Source of the DNA: Giardia muris
Taxonomy: Eukaryota; Fornicata; Diplomonadida; Hexamitidae
Direction of reading: 5' to 3'
Assembly: GCA_006247105.1 (NCBI GenBank)
Contig: CM016928.1
Location: 1,178,001-1,242,000 of the forward strand
DNA length: 64,000 nucleotides
Part shown: piece by piece, positions 45,701 to 56,200 of the stretch
Layout of the letters: the number at the start of each line of letters is the position of its first letter
How positions within the stretch are numbered: position 1 is the first letter of the stretch
Position numbers and translations under genes: made by a program
Notes under the pieces: model-generated
Databases searched by the model: none
What the model was told of the DNA's origin: nothing
Seen by the model: the letters and a program-made list of their open reading frames with translations, nothing else

Positions 45701-47231
45701 CTTCTACCAGACGAAGACGGGGAATACTCCGTATATAGAGAAGAGCCTTCTACTCAGACAGAAATTGTTGAACTCTGCGTACGGCCCAGGGTTCCGTCTT
45801 GAATCGACTGGACGCCCATCCGGACGAAGGATTAGTGAGTGTCAGATAGTTGACTTCTTCACAGCAAATGGGAAGCAACCTCTTGAAGGAATTCCGAGCA
45901 CGGGCTTCTTGAAAGCCCTGAAGAAGATGATCGACTTGCACGACGTGCAGGACGTATACGACCTCCCCTTCAATAAGACGTTATTGCATCAGATTCATTG
46001 CCGTCGGTTCATCGATGAGAAGCTCAAAGTCCCGGATATTGACGCGATGGTTGGGCGGATCATAAGACCTGAGGAACTACAGGAACAAGACATGCTTCAA
46101 TCCAGGCTAGCAAAGGGAAAGGATGCCCTTCAGGAGTGCGATGACGTTACAACAGATCTTAGTTACACCCTCAACAACACTCTTCTATGTAACGCCCTTC
46201 TCCTTTATGCCTTGAGCGGTGAGGTCCGGGAACTTCACATCCCGACGGTCCATTTGACTATCCACGAAATCCTCTTCATTAGTCGGCGGTTTAGGAACCT
46301 ACGCGTCCTTGAAATCGCCTCGCTCCCCACGCCAACATCAAGCTTCAAGGAGCGGCTTGGGGCACAGCTCTTACGCGAAGGTGAAGGGACCTTCTCTCGT
46401 CTCGAGGTCTTAGCACTCCGGAAGGGGTACATGATAGACCCCCTCTTCATCCTCCACACCTTCTCACGCTTACGAACGCTCGAGCTCGAGAACTGCGTCC
46501 TGCTCAACACGATCACTAACGAACGCGCGTTCGACGAGCAGGAAGATCGTCCACGGTATTGCTTAGAGCGGTTCGTCCTTACCGAGAGCCTATCGACGGA
46601 ACGCATCGTCCTCCGGAACTTCCTCCTCCTCGTGCGGGAGACTCTGACGAGCGTCTATTTGAGTCGGACGCGGATCCCTTTATACAACCTGTGGCGAGGC
46701 CGTGTGATCGTCATGCCGCGGCTCCAGCACGTCGTCTTCCGGAACAGCATCTATGACGAGCCGCCAGATCTGAGTGGGTACTTCCGTCGTTATATGGGCG
46801 AGCTGGGAGCGGACAGAGCCGGTAGCCTTTGCCTCCTTGACATGCTTGCCGTCATCCTTTGCTACCCGATGCTCGTCTCCTTATGCTTCGCCCAGCAGCA
46901 CACGATAGACTATGGCGGGGTGTATGAGTATTTCCAATGTGACGTCGTCATGCATGCTCTTAACGTCCTACAACGCTATGCGGAGGACAACGACCTCTCT
47001 TTCGCTCATCTCCGGACCGTGGTCCTGGTCGGGGGCCTTGAGGGCGATCTTCGGGTCTTCGTTCGCGAACTTAGCAAGGGCTGTGACATTGGCAGACTTA
47101 CAGCCTTTGCAGCTCGCTCCCTCCTGCCCTCTGACGCTCCCGCACGGCTCCAGGGCCTTGATGGCCGCACGGCCTTCGGCGAGCAGTGCGCTCTCGGCCT
47201 CCAGGGCCTCTCCGGGACCGAGCAATATTAA
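42735..47231 (+). CDS. large LRR-like protein (1498 aa), unknown function
   Basis: The N-terminal third (about 80-330) and C-terminal third (about 1150-1400) contain leucine-rich-repeat-like strands (for example PNLTSLSLVF, LPKLRELNLC, FESLRSLTLYV, FRNLRVLEIAS, FSRLRTLELENC). The middle (about 350-800) is Ser/Thr/Pro-rich and disordered with basic and acidic patches. The first 30 residues loosely recall an F-box-like helix pair, but this is not convincing. No named family. The A-rich run just before the next ATG (ctcaaaaaaa) lies only 18 bp after this stop, so NOT1's promoter overlaps this gene's end. Confidence 0.7.
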   Translation: MPKGFSRVILSRVADSLPLRIRFRFQMLSAETYAAGEEATSYMGVDVFARGLMKHLCYCRCARSIGLTCLMRQSEAVMYPLRYRYTPNLTSLSLVFDRAGNFEMFMAASLKAGKFETEPEKTLPKLRELNLCIIEKPTMTLKTSPLEAIPLRIRAQLEVLVYNCASDKSVLKILPDFESLRSLTLYVPEKADIKLLCLPPLPDLRKLIIYKAYFDSLELLGVLAANPGLEYLEVNALSIYIQNCDHFAVGKPNAADDPPGVESQLLQRETQSFSLDGLPQRLGLRHLIINSSDHIPLDHLSHLLRYCNLLSSVTINNSIYISRFFLRKNVLKDISRSHTQPTTADSPTQKDASVEECTTPGTEASPASSAAIRIPNDADLEAADIISPTISHRLPEYISSEIRQLAVLTGHETSAKASSLHYEMLDRTEKRCRLFQLASKTGGRHINAEPSAQYYRPDYLIMACPFPLTQPTVAYEQPRARWRHKRIRLHSQQELHDDSPDSDEGRPDVPGLSLDRSNLNPLSDEHSDNANVQVNGSRTRRSILFVGDYTSKTDSFPSTSLTDDQKDQSFRASLDTVETTRSTTSPKKQREGARYGSINNVSKKRGIRSTSCDTPNRCPPSHRIAQAIRSGGGLWGPSSTLGQSQAHNSSFGIPKPRSADLGISSALLSVYSEDTIVAPPKPPGTNPRLLFVCAASQEQSDSHPSSIGASCCLSETSKLTFPTTDHEEQSTSMPGRTGYTPERATPEGDIHANLESLVRNTDPYNTIGYSKENFMSGQTYTPRAPLSSLFLHASATPAEELDLREDHDDLSSETSTFLGVAGQAWRATSVPIIRRALHRRWAGAGVPNLSTNIFGSHDEAWETLIFSHRDDRSEWEEARDAMTLASLRTRIRQQRGRYEQFYLSLGYPSLRTDLVPMSLFHRVPSGMEVKGPKQLKAARFRSTYQALANVSEDSKYLIDNMQTREFQEHMKYYLKAIEPLFNPNLEEKPFYQTKTGNTPYIEKSLLLRQKLLNSAYGPGFRLESTGRPSGRRISECQIVDFFTANGKQPLEGIPSTGFLKALKKMIDLHDVQDVYDLPFNKTLLHQIHCRRFIDEKLKVPDIDAMVGRIIRPEELQEQDMLQSRLAKGKDALQECDDVTTDLSYTLNNTLLCNALLLYALSGEVRELHIPTVHLTIHEILFISRRFRNLRVLEIASLPTPTSSFKERLGAQLLREGEGTFSRLEVLALRKGYMIDPLFILHTFSRLRTLELENCVLLNTITNERAFDEQEDRPRYCLERFVLTESLSTERIVLRNFLLLVRETLTSVYLSRTRIPLYNLWRGRVIVMPRLQHVVFRNSIYDEPPDLSGYFRRYMGELGADRAGSLCLLDMLAVILCYPMLVSLCFAQQHTIDYGGVYEYFQCDVVMHALNVLQRYAEDNDLSFAHLRTVVLVGGLEGDLRVFVRELSKGCDIGRLTAFAARSLLPSDAPARLQGLDGRTAFGEQCALGLQGLSGTEQY

Positions 47232-47249
47232 TCTGGTGAACTCAAAAAA

Positions 47250-50200
47250 ATGTCGACCCAGGTGCAGGACGTATACTATGCCATCCGGCGCCTTCTCCAG
47301 ACGGGCAAGTCGCTCGCGGAGATCGACGCGGGTTTCAAGCACGTCCTGGCGCAGTGCGGAAACGCCGCGTACCCGTACTTGATGCACGCGTCGCTCCAGC
47401 TACTTCGGGCGCCCCTAGCAGATTCACAACGTGAGCACATCATGTGGCTCCTCCACGCGAGCGTGGCAAGTCTCGCGAAGCACTGGGAGGGGTTATCGCT
47501 CATCTCGGCAGGGATCTCCTGGCTTCTATATGGTGCTGCCGATCAAGCTCCCGCAATCTCCCATTTCGTCTATACCACTCTTGCACGGGAGACACCCAGT
47601 CCTAATCTCGGGGTCATCGTTCCTCTCGTCCTGGGTTGCATGCCTCAAGCCTGGCCCAACTCGGGCCAGATAGTTCAAGATGCTATCCAACGAGCTATTA
47701 CCCTCAACACGGAGTACGAGCTGATGGCCGTCTTCTACTTTGCAAGCCACCAGGCGGCGGGCGTCCGGCAGAGCGTTCTTTCCAGACTTCCTCCGGCATT
47801 TCTGGACCGGATGGCGGCGCGGACAAGTCGAGGGACGATGGACCCGGCGCTCCTCGTCTCTCAACAGATGCTCCACCCGGACCAGCTCCATCTTCTTTTG
47901 GCGATGGGGCCTGCTCTATCGGCAGACCCATTGCTTGCCAGACACTTTTTTGCACAGGCACCAACGTTCTGGAAGAGCGCGCGCCTTGGACAGTTATTAT
48001 TCTCCATCTTCACGCAAGGGCAACGTGTTGGAGGGATGACGGCTGCACAGATCGCCCACCACCTCCATTTTCCTCCCGAGAAAGTACAACAGTACGAACG
48101 GCTCTCTGGAGCGTACCCGGTGCTCACCTGGAACGCGACGAACCTATTCGTCGGGATCAATCACGCAAATATAGAGATCTTTTGGCCGGATCTGGTGGCA
48201 GGGCTCTACAATGCCAATGTGCAGCTGACACCCTTCGATCTCGTCGGAACGTTGCTTGACGCCTATGCTGGGTACGTTCTCGCATCGAATCCGACCCTAT
48301 GCCTTTGTGCTGAATGCCACGCAGAATTCCGGGCGACTAATCGATCGGATCTTTTCGAGATTATCGTCTCAGATACGGAAATGACCCATCCTCGGCTTCG
48401 GGTTTCATTGATCACCGGGCTCGTCCTCTATCTTCAACGGACGGCCCAGACGTTTGCTGACAAGGTACTAACAACGCTCCGTGATTTGAATGGACGGAGC
48501 TGGTCTGCGATGACGCCTCCAGAGGCTATTCCTCAACAGCTCAATGCGGCCTTTTATGCCTGCCGTCGAGCCTTCTTCTTCCTAAGTCCCTTCAACGGGC
48601 CATGCGTCGAGGGCGTTGATGGGACGAATCTGGACCGTTGTCCTTTTCTTCAGGCCCTTGACGGACTTACAGGGTTCTTCACTCGGGGAGGCTTTCCATG
48701 CAAGTGTGCACGGACCCCACTACGGGAGAATATGACGGAGGCTCTTAGCGAGCTCGACGCCATCTTCGCTCCTACTAGTCTGACCGCCGCCGCAAACCCC
48801 GATGCGCTCATCTGGAGGTCTAGAAGCATTGTTCGGAAGATTTTTCTCCTTTATCCTTGGACTGATCTCTCGTCCCGCGCCATCCTGGATATGTTGCTTG
48901 GGCTTACAAGAGCGACGAGTCGGGAACAGCCTGCGATGCATATCTTTCGGGGCGTATACCGCGATCCTGTCACCCGCTGCCAGGAGCAGCTTCTCCTTAC
49001 CCTCGCATATACCGACCTTACCATACTCCCAGTCCTCTTACCTGATAGCAAGCGTCCCAAGGTCATCCATCGGAACATGATCGCACGCTGTCGTCAGATC
49101 GTCACTCCACAGGATATCATCGCAAAGGCATGCCTCCGTGCATATGCAGCGACGCTACTTCAACGGTTTGTCCCGAAACACCCGAAGCAAGCCATTCCTC
49201 AGGCGTTACTTGCGCGCCTGGCAGCAGTCAACTCGGAGCTGCTCCTGTGTACATGTTCCCTTGTCTGTCGTCTAGCACCAAACTTTAGTGGGAAGGTCGT
49301 CGACTTTTGTAACGACTTTCAGCTGACGCAAGAGTTCATCACGTCCTGGGCGAACTTTGAGTGTGCCTGTGAGGGGGCGATAATCTCGAGTGGCCGTGGG
49401 CATTGTAATCTAAGCTTATGGCTCACCTCGATGGTCAACAAGCATGGACGGGTCTTCATGGAATGTCTTCTTAGCTTCCTCATTAAGAAGCTCCTTCGCC
49501 TCATTAAGGATACGCACCCGCCTCCAGGAACTAGCGGTTCCGATGACATAGGGAACCTTCTTTTGCCCCAGCAATGGGAGCTCTGTGATGATTTCGTTCG
49601 GCCGTATTCGGAGACTCTCAAACGCCGGGAGCAGGCCAATCCGCCACCCATTACCCCTGGAGTCTTTTATCTCCACTTGGAGACATACATGTCGGCGCAG
49701 TACCCCTTCGGTTACAGTGAAATCCTGATGCGCGCGATCCCTGATACGCTGCCAGCCATCTATAACGCGTGCACGGCCTCGGAATATCCCTGTGGAACCT
49801 CTGACGCCATGCCGAGTGAGGCGATGCTTGTTACCTTCTTCAAGATGTTACGAGCATACTGGCCGTATTTTGCGGCCGCATATCCGGATGACCAGTACCT
49901 TCAGGAACTCATCGGGACAGTTCTACGTCTCTTACGAGCAGCAGTCCCTCAATGCCTAGCTGTTGACGAGAACGAACTTGGACTTTATACTTCAGAGCCT
50001 GGGGCCGAGGCCGGGCTAGAACCGGCTCGTGCCGCCGCTCAGGGCCTCTTCCAAGGCACAATTAGTCCGGCGGGCTATTACGAAATGGTGGAGGCACGCA
50101 CTTGCGATCCAGATCCTGGGACTCAGCATACCAACTGCTGTATGGTATACTTCCTCATTCAGGCCCTTCGTGTCGATACAGGACTCTACGAGCGCCTTCA

Positions 50201-53200
50201 GCTCGAGGCCCCAAGCATGGAGCAACGTGCCAGTATGGCCCAGGTCTCGGCCGCAACGCTCGGAGCTTTGGTGGCTTCGGGGCAAGTCCGAGATGTCTTC
50301 CTTCCGATGACGTACACTGCGATTCTCGAGCTCTTGAACTCCTCCGAATCATGGAAGCACGATGCTTTCTGGTGCTTTGCGCGGTACATCTCGCATGATG
50401 ATGCGGCTGCCAGTCCGCCCTGTCGGAACTGTTTGTCAGAACGCCCTTCTTTCTGTGCACATGTCCTCATGACCCCATACTTCCGAGGCCTCTCCGCGGA
50501 TGATATTGCAGCCCTTCCACCCGAGCGAGCGGAGATCTATGCTGGACTTAAGCACGAGAACCTAATGCTTGTCGACGAGGTTCCGATGCGAGTTCGACTA
50601 AGAGAAGCACAATTGGTGGACCGAACGCTCTGCTACGACTTAGGGAAACTAGCCAATCAATATAGACGGACGGAGGTTGCTACCGATGGTTTGTCTCCGG
50701 TCATCCCAACGGGTTTGCCGACTGGCTACTCGCCGCAACCACGTAGTCCTTTAACCACCACTCATCTTACTCGGCAAGGAATGCTCGATGTCCCAGCCCA
50801 AATCCTTGCCAGGATGCCCTCGGACTTCCAACAGGCTTATAAGGACCTTCATACTGCCGAGGCGAGCTTTGACGAGCGCGCCCTTGGATTTTTCGAACAG
50901 CTCTTGGCAAGTAGATCCTTCTCGCCTCAGCGTCCCGATGCCCTCATCGAGCAAATCAAGACCCATCTTCCTCAGAAGCTCCAAGCTCTCGTCATTGCCA
51001 TGGTGTCGACCATCCTCTTCGCCGGAAACCTCCCTTCGAGCGATGCCGCCGCTATCGCCACGATCCATGATCGTGTCTACGCCTCTCTTCAGGACCATGG
51101 CGTTCAGGAGCGTTACGATCGCATGCTCCTCATCTATTCGCTCACCGCACTCCTGACGCTTCTGAACCCGGTCAGCGAGGTCGTCCGCACGGGCCCTCCG
51201 GCGCGGGTCGTCGAGTGTTGCAAGGCAGTGGGGCACTGGCTTGGGATCTGCGTCTTCCAGGGTGGACGTCTCATTACGCACGAGAACCTTAATTTTATCA
51301 CCCTGATAGATTTCGCTGCCGAGCAAGGCTCCATTCTTGGGCTCACATACTTCCTCTGCGCGTTTATGTCGCACAGCTATACGACTCTATCCGTGATCCC
51401 TCCAACATCCGGTTACGTCCTCGTCCCGATTAGCTACCTTCACCGCGTCCTTGAGGAAATTCAACGGGGTGAGATCGCGTGCCAATGCCCCATGGAGCAT
51501 GTCAGTGAGTGCTTTACAGTCCTCACAAGCTTCCAGAGCGAGGCTTATACCTTTTCCGACGATCCGGGGAAAATAGGGACTGCCGCCTGCGTGGCGCGAG
51601 TTCCAGCTCTTCAAGGCCTCTTCTCTCCAGTTGAGACGATGGACCCCATCGTGCTAGAGTCGGGTAGGGTCATTGACCAGGCACTACGGCCCCCACCATT
51701 CGATTTCATTGATCCTCGTGCTACTGCTCGCCAGCGTGCTCTTGATGAAGGAAAGGATCCCCTGCCTCTTTCCCTCTCTGGCGCCGTCGATCTGGCCGAC
51801 CTTGGACGACGGACAACCTATCGAATCCCTGATGAGCTTCTCTCATCCGAGTTCTGCCGGGGCATCCTAATGACAGTCCATGGGAATCGTGCGTGCCACA
51901 AGACCCCCATTCCCTTCCTCTTGGCGTTTCTCGCGGCGAATCCATCTGTTGTTGATGCCCTCCGTCGTGCTGCTTATATAGCTCATGGCCTTCCTGAGAT
52001 CGAGGAAGCGCGGCAACGTGCGACGACACACGCTCAGGCGACCGTGAAGGCCTTGGTCCAGAACTCCATCTGCAAGGATGGTGACGGCTCTGTCTCGAGT
52101 AAGGACGTTCAGGATCTCATCAGCATTGCGGTCCGCTCCGTCTCGTATTCCTTGATCCGCGCCTCCGTCCATGACGCCGTTTGCGTACGGGTTAGAGCGA
52201 TCATTGACTCGCGATACGAGTGGGAAGGTGAGACGGATGTGCTCGTTGATGATGTCGTCATTGGAGCGCTAGTTCAGCTTACTGCCGAGGTTGTTATAGA
52301 ACGGATCCGGCTCGAGCTCAAGACGCGAATCCACTTGCTTGTCATGCACATGAAGCAGACTCAACAGCTCAAGTTCACTCCCGGGGCCAATTCCTTTGGC
52401 GATGAGCAGTCCTGTGGGGAGAGCTTCATCAGCGAACTCTCTGGGAGCACGAGTGTGCCATTATTGGCACCTGCGGATGGCCAAGGGGAAAGTCCGGCTC
52501 TCGAGGTCGCGTCAGCATGTTGGAAGATTTTTTCTGAGGCTCCTTTCCCTTACGAGCCTGGAGCGTGTACGCTGGCGAGTGCAGAGTGTACGGCCCAGCA
52601 CGCCATTGGGCATTTGTATCCGTTTGTCAATATTCGGGACACGATCTTTTCGGCCCCCTATGGAATACCGGCACTTCCAACCGACCAGCCTACAGCTTCT
52701 CAACGAGATGGGATGTTTTTTAAGGCTGAGGCCGATACCGTCTTCAAGCGCCTCTTTGGCGTGAAACTTGCCTTTACGGCAGGACAAGGACGTCGATCGC
52801 ATGCCTCTCGTAGTGGTTTCGTCAATTTGTTAACAGCGGCGCACCTGTATGCGTTGTATCTCGCGAGTACTCTCCCAGCTTTACCGCACGCAGATCCACA
52901 GCCTGTACGGGACGCTCTCGTCTCTCTTTATACCCAGGTCGCCTCGGTCTTCATTGCAGTCAATAGTCAGGTCAGTCTTCTTGAGAGTCTTGACGGAGGA
53001 GCTCCAATGCCCCGTGATAGGCTTAACAGTACCATTGAGAACATCTTCTCAACGCTGCGCATGGGGATCCAGAGGCTAGCGGCCTCGGAGCATGGGGCGT
53101 TGGTCGATATCCACAGCCTTCAGGTTAATCATTACGTCCTCGGCTCGATCCATGCAATCCGTGCGGCCATGGGAGCCTTCGGATTGACAGCTCCGGTGGC

Positions 53201-56200
53201 GGAACGTAACACCTTGCCGGATACTGTTCTTACTCTTGGAGACTGGCTTTTGGAGCATGTAACCATTGACGGGGCGGTTAGTCTTCTCCCGGGCGTGGAA
53301 CCTCTTCAGGCCATGAAGGATAGGATTCTGGACATCCCAACCCTCGGGATTGAGGCGGTGGAGCCGTGCTGCGCCGTTCTTGACCAACTCCTGGCGAAGT
53401 TCATGGAGACGTGCTCTGTCGTCGTGCAGAAGCATAACGAGACCGGTATTAGTGTTTCCATTAGCGCGGACAAGCCTTCTGACCTCACCCTTATCCGAGG
53501 GAAGCTTATGGCTAATATTTCCGAGAAGCAGACCGGGCTGGCAGGGCAGATGAAGATTGGAGATGCGGCGAAGCTCGAACTTGTTCGACCCCTCGTCCAA
53601 TATGATGAGCATACCTCTCTCGCGTGTTTCGGAATGTCTCGGTCCATTCCCTTCGCCATTTATAGCGTCCTTCTTCGCCTGGCACATGACCTTGGGAACA
53701 CGATCCTTGAGGCCCGTTTGCGCCTATTAGCGCAGTACCGATTTATCCTCGTGTTGACTCACGCCATTCTATGGGAGCTGGCCTGTTCCAACGTATCTGT
53801 TGGTGGGTTTTGGCTCTCGGATCTCGTGGCGGAGGCTGGGATTGAGCTTGTGCGATGCAGGATTCTGACTCCACAAGGATTGGTCTCACTTATCCAAGGG
53901 ACCATTGAGCATGTCAGTGGTGCCTTGAACGCATGGATTTTGAGTTCGATCGAGCGAAATGGTGTCCTTACGGGATCGGAACAGAACACGCTAAGTGGAA
54001 AGCTTTCTTCTGAAGGCGGGGTCTTCTTAGTGACTCGGTGTCAAGGAGTGATGGACGCCTTTGCAAAGATTCTTCTCACCCTATGTTATCAGAATCGGTT
54101 CACGTACGCACCTCCACCCTGCACGCTCGAGGAGCTTGGAGAACTCTACGGGATTGTCGCCGAAGGATACGTGAATATACTCGAGACGGTAGCCTTCTTC
54201 AAGACGGCTCTGCCTCCGATAACGATTCTAACACAGACGGAAGTTCCGGGCTATGTCGAACGGCTCATCAACGTTTCGGGGACGTACACGGCAAGGACGC
54301 AAAGCCTCATGAGTGAGTATCGTACCTATTATCGACATCTATTTATGGGACCGTTCAACATTCTTTGTGCTTATGGGTTCCATCCGGATCACTCAGGCTT
54401 CATCGCCTCCTTCCTCTCTCCAAGCAAGGATGGCTGTGGAATGGATAAGCATACGAACCAGCTCTTAGCGGCAATAGAGGCGTGGTATGGACGACTTTCC
54501 GAGACGGTCAACCTTGCATTAACGGATCGTCCATTGCCAACGTCATACTTGGCTGGCAAGCTTGGGACCGCATTCATTCTTGAGGTGCTTCCAACGTTCT
54601 CGGACTTGATGCCATTCCAGGACCGTGCAGGGGTCGTCAGCGCATTCCTGTTCGACCTCAACGCGATTGGCTTCTTCTTCGGCGGGAAGCTTGCAAATCT
54701 CATCTTTGATGCGATCATGTTTAAGTTTCTTTACCGATCGGCCTCGACTTCTCTGACCCAGCTCGGCAATGGGCTGGGGAGCTTAGCCTACTACATGGTT
54801 CTCGGAGCATCGGAGTTACACTTTACGATCTCCTTCACCAAGTCCGGGCTTCTAGGACGTTTCATGTCGCGTTTGCTCCGCTTCGCCACCTTCCTTGTCA
54901 GCTTGAAGTATGGGACTCGTGACAAGATGCATGTCTTCCGGACGAGTCGGAACGTTGATCTTCTTGAGGCGGAACTGAGGCGGGAGTTTGGGCCGTTGGA
55001 TCAGATCGAGTTCCTATGTGACTCGGCGAATATAATCCTATTTCGCTCATTGGTCGTCCTTTTCGATGGGCTCTTCGACCCTTCATCGCCTTTGGTTGTC
55101 TTCCGACAAGACTTCGTCCAAGTCGCGGCTCACTATCTCCATTACATCTCCCCTGAAGTCTCTCCGGTGTTTGCCACTCTTTTCCATGCGTTGGTGACGA
55201 ACTCGTCGTTCTTACGGGCTGCACTCGATGATGCCCCAATTAGCAGCCTTTGCTTTGCTCGCCATACGCTTGATACTGCTCTGGCATACCATGGGACGAA
55301 TATTCGGCAATTTATCGTCTCGGCTGAAGGGCTAGTAAGCTCAGAACGGGAACAAGGGATCATGGACTGTCTTGCGGATGTTCAGCGAAGGCTTGGGATC
55401 TTGACGTCTGGAAGGGCGATGCACGTCATCAATGACAACACCCTTTCCTCGATGATATTGAGGTCGCCGTTGATGTGCTTCCATGGAACTGGGAAGGACC
55501 CACTCCAATACAACATTGTAGCGCGTCCTTTGGAGGGTTTACTATTGCATCCCTCATGGAGCCGTTATGCCGAACTGGTGCATGTTCTTCTGAGGTTCGA
55601 TTGGGTTGCTCAAGAGGGTTCGCGGCAGGCGAATGGGGTTCCAGCCGTTTACGGGCAATTCCATAAGTGCTTCCTACGTTTTGTTGAGCTCTTGGGGTAT
55701 GATTACCCACTATTCCTTGCCGCGTATCGATTACAGTTCTTGGCGGCGATGGATCGGCATGGGTATCCGCGTAGTCGATGTATTATTATGTCTGCCGCCC
55801 CGCCAAGTGCACGTCCCGCTCCGAGCACGACCGACATCACGATTATTAAGCATCTTCCCGAGATTTCGTATGTCCCTTATGTTGCTGGCTTCCATAAGGG
55901 GTTGGATACCCTGGAGGAGGAAGATGTAACGGTCTTCGATACCCTACAGATTCCAAACGCGATGATCGACGCACTGTGTGGGACTGGTGCTCTCATGCTC
56001 ATTAACCAGCTTCGTAATCTAAGCCATCAAGGCGGGCATAATATTGAGACCGAGGCCGTATGCGTTTTGATGGAGAAGCTTATTGCTTGTTACCAGACAC
56101 ATGCTCAAAAGAGTGGGGTACCAAACACGTCCTTCATCTATGGGTATGCTCATTATCTTTGTACTGAGCTCATAGGAAGCATCTTACATCAGCATCATGC

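Noticed and set aside
50751..51374. 207-codon frame antisense to NOT1
   Set aside because: Lies wholly opposite the MIF4G-coding region of NOT1; charge-rich nonsense composition.
53076..53687. 203-codon frame antisense to NOT1
   Set aside because: Same reason; no domain and no promoter-like leader.
54228..54236. CTAACACAG sequence resembling a Giardia intron 3' end
   Set aside because: The NOT1 frame reads through without a stop, and I saw no matching 5' splice site at a plausible distance.
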